Program-made: the position numbers and the translations under genes | Assembly: GCA_038237745.1 (NCBI GenBank) | Contig: JBBRYJ010000013.1 | Coordinates: forward strand, 1-64,000 | Length of the DNA stretch: 64,000 bases | Origin: DASQEH01 sp038237745 | Lineage (GTDB): Bacteria > Actinomycetota > Actinomycetes > Propionibacteriales > Nocardioidaceae | Reading direction: 5' to 3' | Notes under the pieces: generated by a model | The model's database searches: none | What the model was told of the DNA's origin: nothing | The model's input: the letters and a program-made list of their open reading frames with translations, nothing else | Shown: positions 15,913 to 24,143 of the stretch, in pieces | Layout: the number at the start of each line of letters is the position of its first letter | Numbering within the stretch: position 1 is the stretch's first letter

Positions 15913-18159
15913 GTGCTGTCGCTCAGAAGCCAACCCGTATCTAGGTCATCGAGCCCTGCCCAGAGCCTTCGGGCCATCCTGGTGACGTTGAGCCTGCTTC
16001 TGCTGGTTCCGGTGATCGCGCCGCCGAGCTCTCAGGCCGTTGCCGGTGATGTCGGCTACCAAGATCAGTCTTACACAGGGTCCGGCGGTGCTCCGACTGC
16101 AGACAAGTCGCAGTCAAAGCTCTGGTATAACGACGGCTTGTGGTGGGCCGACATGTTCGACACGGTCAGCAGGACCTATCACATCTTTCGCCTCGACCGA
16201 TCAACCGAGTCGTGGGTCGACACGGGAACGCGTCTTGACAACCGGGCGTCGACGCGAGCTGACCTCCTGTGGTCAGGTGGACATCTGTATGCCGCGTCGA
16301 ATGTGAAGGCGGCCGACTCGGCGTCCAACGTCACCGGTCAACCCGCACGGCTCTACCGCTACTCCTACAGCACGACCTCCAAGACCTACACCTTGGATTC
16401 AGGCTTTCCGGTACCCATCAACAACGTCTCGAGCGAATCCCTGACCTTCGACCGGGATTCTCGCGGGGTCCTGTGGGCCACGTGGACGCAAGGCCAGTCC
16501 GTCTACGTGAACTCGTCGGTCGGCAGCGACTCAGCCTGGGGGACACCTTTCGTAATCCCGATCGCGGGAGCCACCGGACTGCAAGCTGACGACGTGTCGG
16601 CGCTGGCCGCGTTCGGTACTAACCGTGTCGGTGTGATGTGGAGCAATCAGGCCACGTCCACCTTCTACTTCGCGACCCATCGCGACGGCGATGCTGCGGG
16701 CACATGGACCGGTAGGGTTGCGCTCTCCACACCTCACATCGCCGACGACCATATGAATCTGAAGCAGCTGGACGGCGACGCTCAGGGGCATCTGTACGCG
16801 GCGGTGAAGACCAGCTACGACGGCAGTGGAGCGCCTCAAACCGCACCTCAGATTGAGCTGCTAGCCCTGGATCCAAGCACTGGCACGTGGAGCGCATACA
16901 TCTATGGAACCCTTGCAGATTGCCACACGCGTCCGATGATCGAGATAGATTCGACGAACCAGATCCTGCACATGTTCGCCACGGCACCGTCGAGTGGTGG
17001 TTGCCCGTTTGCTGGAGCAGCCGGCTCCATATATGAGAAGACGACGCCACTCAACAACATCTCCTTTGCACCCGGTCGCGGCGCTCCCGTCATTCAAGAT
17101 GCAGCCTCACCGAATATGAACAACGTCACCGGAACCAAGCAGAACATCACGGCGGCGACAGGGCTGGTCATCTTGGCCGGCAACGATGCAACGTCTCGGT
17201 ACTGGCATGCAGACGTTGCGCTGTCGCAGCCTCCCCCCAGCGTCAGCTTCACGGCGTCACCGACCAGCGGAGTGGCGCCCCTCACGGTGAACTTCACCGC
17301 TACTTCCACCGGGGGGGTCAGCACGTGGTCGTGGAACTTCGGTGACGGTGCGACGTCGACCGTGCAGAATGCATCCCACACCTACACGTCCCCCGGCACG
17401 TACCCGGTAACCCTGACAGGGACGACGTCGAGCGGCACAACCGCCTCGTCTACCGGCACGGTCACCGTGAGCGCAGCGTCTGCGAGTTACTCTTCGGCCG
17501 TTCTCGCCGATGGCCCGGTGGGATACTGGCGGTTGGGCGAAACCTCTGGCACCAGCGTTGCCGACACGACCGGCTCTCCGCCTGGCTCCCTGGTCGGAGG
17601 AGTAACAGAGGGTGTGGCCGGTGTGGCAGGCGATGGCAACACGGCCTTCGGTTTCAACGGCACCAACGGCTACGTCACGATCGGCGATCGCGCCAACTTG
17701 GACTTCACCAGCCAAGGCTTCGCCGTTGAGGCCTGGGTGAAGCCGAACACGATCAGCACTGTCTCGGGTGCCGTCCTTCAGAAGGGCGACGCAAGCGGCT
17801 ACCCAGGTTGGCAGTACCGACTCGCCATGACCTCGGCCGGCAAGTGGCGCGGCACCGTGTTCGTCGGATCTACCAACATCACAGTGACCGACTCGTCGAC
17901 GCCAAGTACTACCGCTTGGACCCACCTGGCGCTGGTGCGCAACGCCGGACAGATCACGCTCTACGTCAACGGCGCGGCAGTCGCGGCGACCACCTTCAGC
18001 GGGAATGTGAACACAAGTGTGGGCATGCTCGCCATCGGTCGCAGCGGTGCCAACTCCACAAACTACTTCAACGGCGCAGTAGATGAGGTGGCCATCTACC
18101 CGACAGCGCTGTCATCTAGCCAGGTCCTGGCCCACTACAACGCCGCGACGGGCAAGTAA
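15913..18159 (+). CDS. Secreted PKD and LamG (concanavalin-like) domain protein
   Basis: The 748-residue protein starts with a signal peptide (ILVTLSLLLLVPVIAPPSSQAVAG). A ~400-residue N-terminal part with repeated W and GN-type turns looks like a beta-propeller (WWADMFDTVSRTYHIFRLDRST, GRVALSTPHIADDHMNLKQLDGDAQGHLYAA). A PKD domain follows (SFTASPTSGVAPLTVNFTATS, with WNFGDGATS), then a LamG fold (PVGYWRLGETSG, FAVEAWVKPNTIS, WTHLALVRNAGQITLYVNGAAV). The GTG at 15913 has GGAGGA five to six bases before it. Binding of the polymer or cell surface is a likely role, and no catalytic motif is visible. Confidence 0.85.
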   Translation: MLSLRSQPVSRSSSPAQSLRAILVTLSLLLLVPVIAPPSSQAVAGDVGYQDQSYTGSGGAPTADKSQSKLWYNDGLWWADMFDTVSRTYHIFRLDRSTESWVDTGTRLDNRASTRADLLWSGGHLYAASNVKAADSASNVTGQPARLYRYSYSTTSKTYTLDSGFPVPINNVSSESLTFDRDSRGVLWATWTQGQSVYVNSSVGSDSAWGTPFVIPIAGATGLQADDVSALAAFGTNRVGVMWSNQATSTFYFATHRDGDAAGTWTGRVALSTPHIADDHMNLKQLDGDAQGHLYAAVKTSYDGSGAPQTAPQIELLALDPSTGTWSAYIYGTLADCHTRPMIEIDSTNQILHMFATAPSSGGCPFAGAAGSIYEKTTPLNNISFAPGRGAPVIQDAASPNMNNVTGTKQNITAATGLVILAGNDATSRYWHADVALSQPPPSVSFTASPTSGVAPLTVNFTATSTGGVSTWSWNFGDGATSTVQNASHTYTSPGTYPVTLTGTTSSGTTASSTGTVTVSAASASYSSAVLADGPVGYWRLGETSGTSVADTTGSPPGSLVGGVTEGVAGVAGDGNTAFGFNGTNGYVTIGDRANLDFTSQGFAVEAWVKPNTISTVSGAVLQKGDASGYPGWQYRLAMTSAGKWRGTVFVGSTNITVTDSSTPSTTAWTHLALVRNAGQITLYVNGAAVAATTFSGNVNTSVGMLAIGRSGANSTNYFNGAVDEVAIYPTALSSSQVLAHYNAATGK

Positions 18160-18231
18160 GTCTCCTGCGTGGCCGAAACCGGTGTTGTATGGTCCGGGCG
18201 TCGCTCGCGGACCGTCAGAACGGACCTTGGT

Positions 18232-19605
18232 ATGCATCCCGGTCAGGCGAACGCGAGCCGGTCACGCCTGCGTCGCTTGGTCGAAAGCTTGCCTGTCCCA
18301 CGCGGTGTTGCAACGCAGCCGATCAAGGTCATGGATGTAGAGCTGTCGGAGCCGCTGCCCCCCCTGGACTCCGGTGGCTACGCTGGGGCGCACCTCGCCG
18401 TTCGGCTCCACGGCCAACCGCTCGGCTCGCTGTCGGTGGGGCTAACCGCCGGACCCGTTTCCCCTGATGAACTCCAACGGCTCGTTGATCAGCGGCTCGG
18501 TGACAGTCTTCGCTCCCACCTGCTGAGAGACGGCTTGCTCCGTGCCGAGCAGCAGGCAGCGCCAGGTGCCCGGCATCGCTGCCTTCGGGACCTCGACCCT
18601 CCGTCGCCGCCCCCGCTCGTGAGCGTCGTGATTCCTACTCGGAACAGACATCGACAACTGGCGGAGTGCCTAGAGTCGCTGATGAGGGTCGACTACGAAG
18701 CATTCGAGGTCATCGTCGTCGACAATGGACCTTCAGATGACTCCACCCGAGCGATGGTGCGCGAGATGTTCGGAGACGACGCCCGGCTGCGCTACATTCG
18801 AGAAGATCGCCCAGGAGCGTCTCGCGCTCGCAACATCGGGGCAGCCGCAAGCGGCGGAGAGTTCGTGGCGTTCACAGACGACGACACCCTGGTCGATCCG
18901 CTGTGGCTCACCGCGCTCGTGGCCGGCTTCTCCGGATACCCCCGCGTGGTCTGTGTCTCCGGCCTCACACTTCCGATGGCACTGGAGACTTCAGCGCAAC
19001 AGGCATTCGAACTTTACGGGGGTATGGGCCGGGGAGACGAAGCACGTGTGTACGACCTTCAGGAGAACCGTGGCGCCACACTGCTGTATCCCTATACTGC
19101 CGGCGTCTTCGGTGCCTCGAACAATGTGGCCTTTCGACGTCGGGAGTTCCTCGACAAGGGGGGGTTCGATCCCACCCTCGGCCCGGGTACTGCTACATTC
19201 GCCGCCGAAGACCTCGATCTGTTTCTCCGCATCATCATGGCCGGGGATCGCATTGCGTATCAACCAGCAGCGAGCATCCGGCACGCACATCGAGATACGT
19301 TTCCGGACCTCTACTGGCAGGTTTTCACGTACTCCGCGGGCTTCACGGCCTTATTGACGAAGTGGGCCCTGAGCGATCGCCGGACTGCGATCGAGCTCGC
19401 TCGGCGCGTACCTCGCCTATTGCCGGCGGCGCTCGTCCATGCACACCGCAGCGGCTCCGAGGCCGGAGTCGGCAAGTACCCCAGCGAGGTGCGATGGTGC
19501 GAGCGAGTCGGCTATCTTTACGGGCCCATCTCGTATGCCGCTAGTCGTGCTTCCGCCCGCCTACAGCGAACACCCCGAGCCACGTCTGCCGATGCGTACA
19601 TCTAG
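18232..19605 (+). CDS. Family 2 glycosyltransferase with extra N-terminal domain
   Basis: The ~457-residue protein carries a ~130-residue N-terminal region (VMDVELSEPLPPLDSGGYAGAHLAVRLHGQPLGSLSVGL) before the GT2 domain. The GT2 part shows VSVVIPTRNRHRQLAECLESL, the DXD-like TDDDTLVDP, and the acceptor/ED block EDLDLFLRIIMAG. The same kind of N-terminal module occurs in the GT2 protein at 21235-22521, so the two are likely paralogues with different acceptors. The start at ATG 18232 is not certain (a GTG at 18169 is in frame). It overlaps the next gene by 14 nt. Confidence 0.85.
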   Translation: MHPGQANASRSRLRRLVESLPVPRGVATQPIKVMDVELSEPLPPLDSGGYAGAHLAVRLHGQPLGSLSVGLTAGPVSPDELQRLVDQRLGDSLRSHLLRDGLLRAEQQAAPGARHRCLRDLDPPSPPPLVSVVIPTRNRHRQLAECLESLMRVDYEAFEVIVVDNGPSDDSTRAMVREMFGDDARLRYIREDRPGASRARNIGAAASGGEFVAFTDDDTLVDPLWLTALVAGFSGYPRVVCVSGLTLPMALETSAQQAFELYGGMGRGDEARVYDLQENRGATLLYPYTAGVFGASNNVAFRRREFLDKGGFDPTLGPGTATFAAEDLDLFLRIIMAGDRIAYQPAASIRHAHRDTFPDLYWQVFTYSAGFTALLTKWALSDRRTAIELARRVPRLLPAALVHAHRSGSEAGVGKYPSEVRWCERVGYLYGPISYAASRASARLQRTPRATSADAYI

Positions 19606-20254
19606 CCGATCTCCATGCCGACGCACAGCGTGGACCGGCGGTGGCTTCACACCGAGCGACGCGCGCCGGGTCCCACGGTTCCTGGCTGGCGGCCCTGCCC
19701 TCGCCTATGGACCGATTGTTGCCCTTTCCACGGTGATGGGCCTTGACTTGGCACTGAGCCAACGACCATGGCCAGTTGTCCTTGTCGGGCTCCTCGACGA
19801 GCCAGCGCATCTGCTCACCACGCTGATCATCCTCGGTGCCAGGCCATGGGTGATGCTGAGGGGTCGCTGGCGGTGGGTGTTGATCGGCTCCGTTGCCATC
19901 GACATCGACCATCTACCGATGTACACCTTCGCCAGCACTTTCGCCGCTAACGGTCGGCCACCCACGCACTCACTGTTTACGGTCTCGGCGCTCTTGGTGC
20001 TGGCTGCTCTTGTGAGCAGCCAGCTTCGCGCGCCGCTCATCGCAGTGTCGTTTGGGATTTGTTCGCACCTCATCCGTGACCTGGCCACCGGCCCAGGGGT
20101 CCCGTTGTACTGGCCTCTCTCTGAAGCGTCGGTTCACGTACCATTCGTGGCTTATGCCGTCTTGCTCGGCGTATGCGCCGCGCAGTCGACGCGAAGGCTC
20201 TTTGCGTGGCAGCGAGACGAGACGAGGACAGCTAGCTTAGGTAGGGGGTCCTGA
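19592..20254 (+). CDS. Polytopic membrane protein, DUF457/YdjM-like
   Basis: The 220-residue protein has several hydrophobic segments (GPIVALSTVMGLDLALSQ, VLVGLLDEPAHLLTTLIILGA, VSALLVLAALVSSQL, FVAYAVLLGVCAA). The conserved polar residues DEPAHLLT, DIDHLPMY and THSLF match the metal-dependent-hydrolase-like DUF457 (YdjM) family of membrane proteins, whose function is poorly known. The ATG at 19592 overlaps the end of the previous glycosyltransferase gene; the following gene starts 1 nt after its stop. The position suggests a polymer-linked role. Confidence 0.7.
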   Translation: MRTSSRSPCRRTAWTGGGFTPSDARRVPRFLAGGPALAYGPIVALSTVMGLDLALSQRPWPVVLVGLLDEPAHLLTTLIILGARPWVMLRGRWRWVLIGSVAIDIDHLPMYTFASTFAANGRPPTHSLFTVSALLVLAALVSSQLRAPLIAVSFGICSHLIRDLATGPGVPLYWPLSEASVHVPFVAYAVLLGVCAAQSTRRLFAWQRDETRTASLGRGS

Positions 20255-20255
20255 C

Positions 20256-21179
20256 ATGGTTCGCAAGACTGCCTCGGCGTCCGTCGTCATCGCCTGCTTT
20301 ACGCAACGTCGTTGGCATCAGCTGTCAGCCGCCATCGATTCTGTCCTGGCCCAGACAACGGCTGCCGAGGAGGTCATCCTCGTGGTCGACCATAACGAAG
20401 AGCTGTACCAGAGGGCCGGTGGTCACTGGCCTTCGGTTCGCGTGCTTCGAAACGAGTTCGCGCAGGGGGCATCGGGTGCACGGAACACTGGCGCGTTCAT
20501 GGTGACGTCGCCGTTCGTCGCGTTCCTGGATGACGATGCGGTCGCAGACCCCCGATGGCTCGAACGGCTGTTAGCAGAGTTCGCCGACCCGGCAGTCATC
20601 GGGGTTGGCGGCGTCGTCGAAGCGGCCTGGGACGGCCCGCGTCCTCCCTGGTTCCCCGACGAGTTCGCTTGGGTCGTCGGCGCATCGTATCCAGGCATGC
20701 CTGTCGCGGTGGCCGAGACCCGGAACGTGTGGGCTGAGAACATGGCCGTGCGCCGCGACAGGTTCATGGAGGTCGACGGCTTCCGGATGAACTTCGGAAA
20801 GGTCGGTACTCACTCCAGTCCCGAAGACACCGATCTGTGTCTTCGCATGGCTGCCAACGGTGGACATTGGCTGTATGTCCCTGATGCACGCATCGCACAC
20901 CACGTACCGCCGGACCGATCATCGTTTCGATACTTCCTGCGTCGCAGCTTTCATGAAGGCGAAGGTAAGGCGGCACTCTCCGCCCTGTCGCCCGCGGGCG
21001 CTCTGAGCTCGGAACGGGACTACAGCAAGCGGGTGCTTCCTCAGGCTGTGAGCAGGGGCTTGTATCAGGCCGTACTGCAGCGACGACTGCTGCCGGCAAC
21101 GCGGGCGGCCGCCATCGTGGTGGGCTTCTTAGCCGCCGGCGCCGGCTACACAAAGGAGCGGATCATCAGGGCAAGATGA
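20256..21179 (+). CDS. Family 2 glycosyltransferase
   Basis: The 307-residue GT2 protein opens ASVVIACFTQRRWHQLSAAIDSVL, then VILVVDHNE and GASGARNTGAFMV. The DXD motif is in FLDDDAVADPRWL. Later AENMAVRRDRFMEVDGF and PEDTDLCLRMAANGG complete the family pattern (ED acid near the catalytic centre). There is a C-terminal hydrophobic helix (AAAIVVGFLAAGAGY). The ATG directly follows the previous stop in TGACATG, so the genes are translationally coupled. Acceptor and donor sugars are unknown. Confidence 0.88.
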   Translation: MVRKTASASVVIACFTQRRWHQLSAAIDSVLAQTTAAEEVILVVDHNEELYQRAGGHWPSVRVLRNEFAQGASGARNTGAFMVTSPFVAFLDDDAVADPRWLERLLAEFADPAVIGVGGVVEAAWDGPRPPWFPDEFAWVVGASYPGMPVAVAETRNVWAENMAVRRDRFMEVDGFRMNFGKVGTHSSPEDTDLCLRMAANGGHWLYVPDARIAHHVPPDRSSFRYFLRRSFHEGEGKAALSALSPAGALSSERDYSKRVLPQAVSRGLYQAVLQRRLLPATRAAAIVVGFLAAGAGYTKERIIRAR

Positions 21180-21234
21180 CTCCCATCCGCAACCGATAAC
21201 CCGCCTGCGAACGACGAAAGCGACCGACAGCTCT

Positions 21235-22521
21235 ATGCCCCGCGTCCTTGTCTCCCCCGCCATGCCCTCGACTGTCATGCCCGACTGGTCGCGCAGCGTC
21301 TGGGTCGGGTCAGTCGACGTCTCTCAGTTGACCCAGGACATCGAGCTAGCGGATTCCGCGACACACCTGCGGGCGCGACTCATGGTGCGAAACGGGCGGG
21401 CGCCGCTCGGATTCGTGGAGGCGGATGTCTACGGCGGCAAGATTGATGGCGAGGATCTGCGTGCGGCAGTCGCCGCTCTTCCCACCGTTGCCCCACCCTC
21501 GCCTGTCGAGCCCTTGCCACCGGTGAGCGTCGTCCTGTGTACGAGAGACCGGCCGGACGCCCTCCGGTCAGCCATCTCGTCCCTGCTGGCCATGACATAC
21601 CCGTCATTTGAAATCATCATCGTCGACAACGCTGCGACCACGGATGCCTCGCACAGCGTCGTGAGGGCATTCGCAGACCCCCGGGTTCGGATTGTCACCG
21701 AGCCCACACCAGGCCTCGCTCGAGCTCGTAACCGTGGTGTGTTAGCCGCGTCGTACGACATCGTCAGCTTCACTGATGATGATGTCGTCGTCGATCCGGA
21801 CTGGCTGTTGGGGCTCACGGACGGTTTTGCGGCGGCCGGCGACGTGGCGTGCGTCTGCGGGATAGTCCCGAGTGGCGAGCTCCGAAGTGCCGCGCAGGCG
21901 TACTTCGACGGCCGCGTAACATGGGCCCGAAGCTGTTCGCAACAGCTGTACAGGCTCGCCTCCCCACCAGCAGGGCAGCCCCTCTTCCCGTTCCAGGTAG
22001 GCCGGTATGGCACCGGTGCGAACTTCGCCATGCGGCGCTCGGCCATCCTTGCTCTCGGTGGCTTCGACGAGGCGCTGGGGGTTGGCTCACCGACACGCGG
22101 AGGCGAGGACATCGACATGTTCGTGCGCGTACTGCTTGGCGGACAAGCGTTGGTGTACCAGCCCTCAGCATTGGTCTGGCACCGGCACCGGGCCGACTTG
22201 GCAGCGTTACGCGAGCAGATCGTCGGATACGGGCTGGGGCTCGGAGCATGGATCGCGAAACTGCTCCTGGATCGAAGGACGGCACCGATGGTTATGCGAC
22301 GGGCGGTGCCCGGGGTCTGGCACGCACTGCGCATGACCAGAGTTCCCCTCAGCGCTGAGGATGAGGCCACGATCCTCGGCGCCAAGAGTCTCGCAGCTAC
22401 CGAACTGTGGGCTGCAGCTCGGGGACCTCTGGCTTACCTGCGAGCACGCAGGGCTGGAGCACAGCGGGCGCCGTTAAAAGGCCTACGTGCGCCGCGCGAC
22501 CAGAGTGAGTCCGCGACCTAG
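21235..22521 (+). CDS. Family 2 glycosyltransferase with extra N-terminal domain (paralogue)
   Basis: The 428-residue protein has an N-terminal module (SVWVGSVDVSQLTQDIELADSATHLRARLMVRNGRAPLGFVEADV) before VSVVLCTRDRPDALRSAISSLLAM, the DXD-like TDDDVVVDPDWL, and the late EDIDMFVRVLLGG block. Both the N-terminal module and the GT2 domain resemble the protein at 18232-19605. The start could be any of several close Met codons near 21235. It follows in the same direction 55 nt behind the previous gene. Confidence 0.87.
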   Translation: MPRVLVSPAMPSTVMPDWSRSVWVGSVDVSQLTQDIELADSATHLRARLMVRNGRAPLGFVEADVYGGKIDGEDLRAAVAALPTVAPPSPVEPLPPVSVVLCTRDRPDALRSAISSLLAMTYPSFEIIIVDNAATTDASHSVVRAFADPRVRIVTEPTPGLARARNRGVLAASYDIVSFTDDDVVVDPDWLLGLTDGFAAAGDVACVCGIVPSGELRSAAQAYFDGRVTWARSCSQQLYRLASPPAGQPLFPFQVGRYGTGANFAMRRSAILALGGFDEALGVGSPTRGGEDIDMFVRVLLGGQALVYQPSALVWHRHRADLAALREQIVGYGLGLGAWIAKLLLDRRTAPMVMRRAVPGVWHALRMTRVPLSAEDEATILGAKSLAATELWAAARGPLAYLRARRAGAQRAPLKGLRAPRDQSESAT

Positions 22522-22689
22522 CCATGTCGGCGAACTGGTGGCTGAGGTCGACGTGGCAGGGCTGCGACGGGTCTCGGCACGGAATGATCACTACCGGCTT
22601 TGCGGGGTAATATCGCCTGATGCGACCGATTCGCACTCCGGCCATATCGAGGGGCGGTCGCCAGGTCATCCCGCGGGCGGAGGTTCACG

Positions 22690-24138
22690 TTGAGGGCTAG
22701 CTCGATCCGGATCACGACCGTGTTGTGGACATATTCCGGCATCGTGGCGGTTCTCGTCGCCGGGCTGTGGGTCGTGAGTAGCTCCGTCAGTGGTCGCGAA
22801 GATGTCGTCAATCCGTCGGCCGTCGTGAACCTGTCGGACTGGCGAGCATCGTCGGATGCCGGCCTGATCGCGCTGTCGAGGGCTCGAGTGGTTGGCGGGC
22901 CGCAGGGGGTTTCGACAGCTGTCGAGGTCAGACGCAACGGAGGTGACGGCACCTACGCATTCGCGCTCGCCGGCCTGAAAGAACCCGATGCGTACCTCGA
23001 AGGAGGGCACACGTACCGCATGCAGGTCTACGTGCGGGACCTCAATGCGTCAGGTGACACCGTCGGTATTTTGATGGCTAACGGCAACTTCACGCACCGG
23101 CCGACGGACCAGAGCCAGTGGGCTCACTACCGGGACACATCCTGGCATCTGCTGCAACGCACATTCGAGGTCACCGCCCCTGCACAGTCCGATACCTCCC
23201 TCTACGTCTCTCTGCCGCCCGACGGTCCGCTGAGAATGCAGTTCACCCTGGCCAGTCTCAGGGAGGTGTCGCTGCCGCATCCGGCGGTCGCGGCAGGCGC
23301 CCCTGCGGGTGCCCTCACGTTTGACGGACCACCGGCGAGCCCAGTCGACGATCACCTCTGGAGCCACGAAGTCGGCGGAGGTGGGTGGGGCAATGAGGAG
23401 CAGCAGACCAACACCGCCTCCACGTCGAACTCTTACCTGGATGGGCAGGGCAACCTCGTGTTGACTGCTCGACGCGAGGATTTGACGGGTCCCGATGGGA
23501 TAGCCCGTCACTACACAAGCGCCCGCCTCTCGACCGCAGGGAAGCTGGCAATACAACCGGGTTCGTATGTGGAGGCCACCATACGCGCCCCAGTCGGGCA
23601 GGGTGTGCTGCCGGCGTTCTGGCTTCTCGGCGCGAACATCTCTGACGTCGGCTGGCCTGCCTGTGGTGAGCTGGACGTCATGGAGGCGACCCAGAGAAGC
23701 GACAGCATGGTCCGGCAGACGATCCAGACCCCCCGACTCTCCAACTCCTCAGTCAACGACTCCTACGGCGAGTTCGCGCCGGGAGGCTATACCCCGCTTC
23801 CACAGTCGCGTGACTCGGTCAGCCATGAGTACGGCGTCTACTTCGACGATCAACTCGTCCAGTTCTACGTAGACCGCACCCCCACTTTGACGCTGACTAG
23901 GCAGGAGGCCTTCGAAACGGGACGCCAGTGGCCTTTCGGAAAGCCGATGAGTCTCGTGCTCGACGTGGCAGTCGGCGGTGATGCCGCAAACGCTGACTTC
24001 CCCGTGAGCATGCAAGTCTCCGACATCCTTGTGTGGCACGGCGGGGTCCCCTTGGCAGATAGGCGGACGTTCTCGTTCCCATCTCGGGTTCCCAACACCC
24101 TCCTTGGGGCATCGACGCCGTCAGCGGCTGCTCACTGA
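22690..24138 (+). CDS. GH16-family glycan hydrolase, membrane-anchored
   Basis: The 482-residue protein starts with an N-terminal membrane segment (TVLWTYSGIVAVLVAGLWVVSSS). A ~200-residue carbohydrate-binding-like region (RARVVGGPQGVSTAVEV, HTYRMQVYV, LYVSLPPD) comes before the GH16 domain. The latter has WGNEEQQTNTASTSNSYLD, VLPAFWLLGAN, and the catalytic motif GELDVMEA (E-x-D-x-x-E). GH16 enzymes cut or transfer beta-1,3/1,4-glucans and related polymers. The start is a TTG with GGAGG six bases before it. It ends 5 bp from the end of the opposing gene. A role in polymer trimming or release is inferred. Confidence 0.88.
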   Translation: MRASSIRITTVLWTYSGIVAVLVAGLWVVSSSVSGREDVVNPSAVVNLSDWRASSDAGLIALSRARVVGGPQGVSTAVEVRRNGGDGTYAFALAGLKEPDAYLEGGHTYRMQVYVRDLNASGDTVGILMANGNFTHRPTDQSQWAHYRDTSWHLLQRTFEVTAPAQSDTSLYVSLPPDGPLRMQFTLASLREVSLPHPAVAAGAPAGALTFDGPPASPVDDHLWSHEVGGGGWGNEEQQTNTASTSNSYLDGQGNLVLTARREDLTGPDGIARHYTSARLSTAGKLAIQPGSYVEATIRAPVGQGVLPAFWLLGANISDVGWPACGELDVMEATQRSDSMVRQTIQTPRLSNSSVNDSYGEFAPGGYTPLPQSRDSVSHEYGVYFDDQLVQFYVDRTPTLTLTRQEAFETGRQWPFGKPMSLVLDVAVGGDAANADFPVSMQVSDILVWHGGVPLADRRTFSFPSRVPNTLLGASTPSAAAH

Positions 24139-24143
24139 GCCTC

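Noticed and set aside
22522..22689. Short ATG frame (28 codons) before the membrane GH16 gene
   Set aside because: No ribosome site, no conserved feature, and too short to separate from chance.
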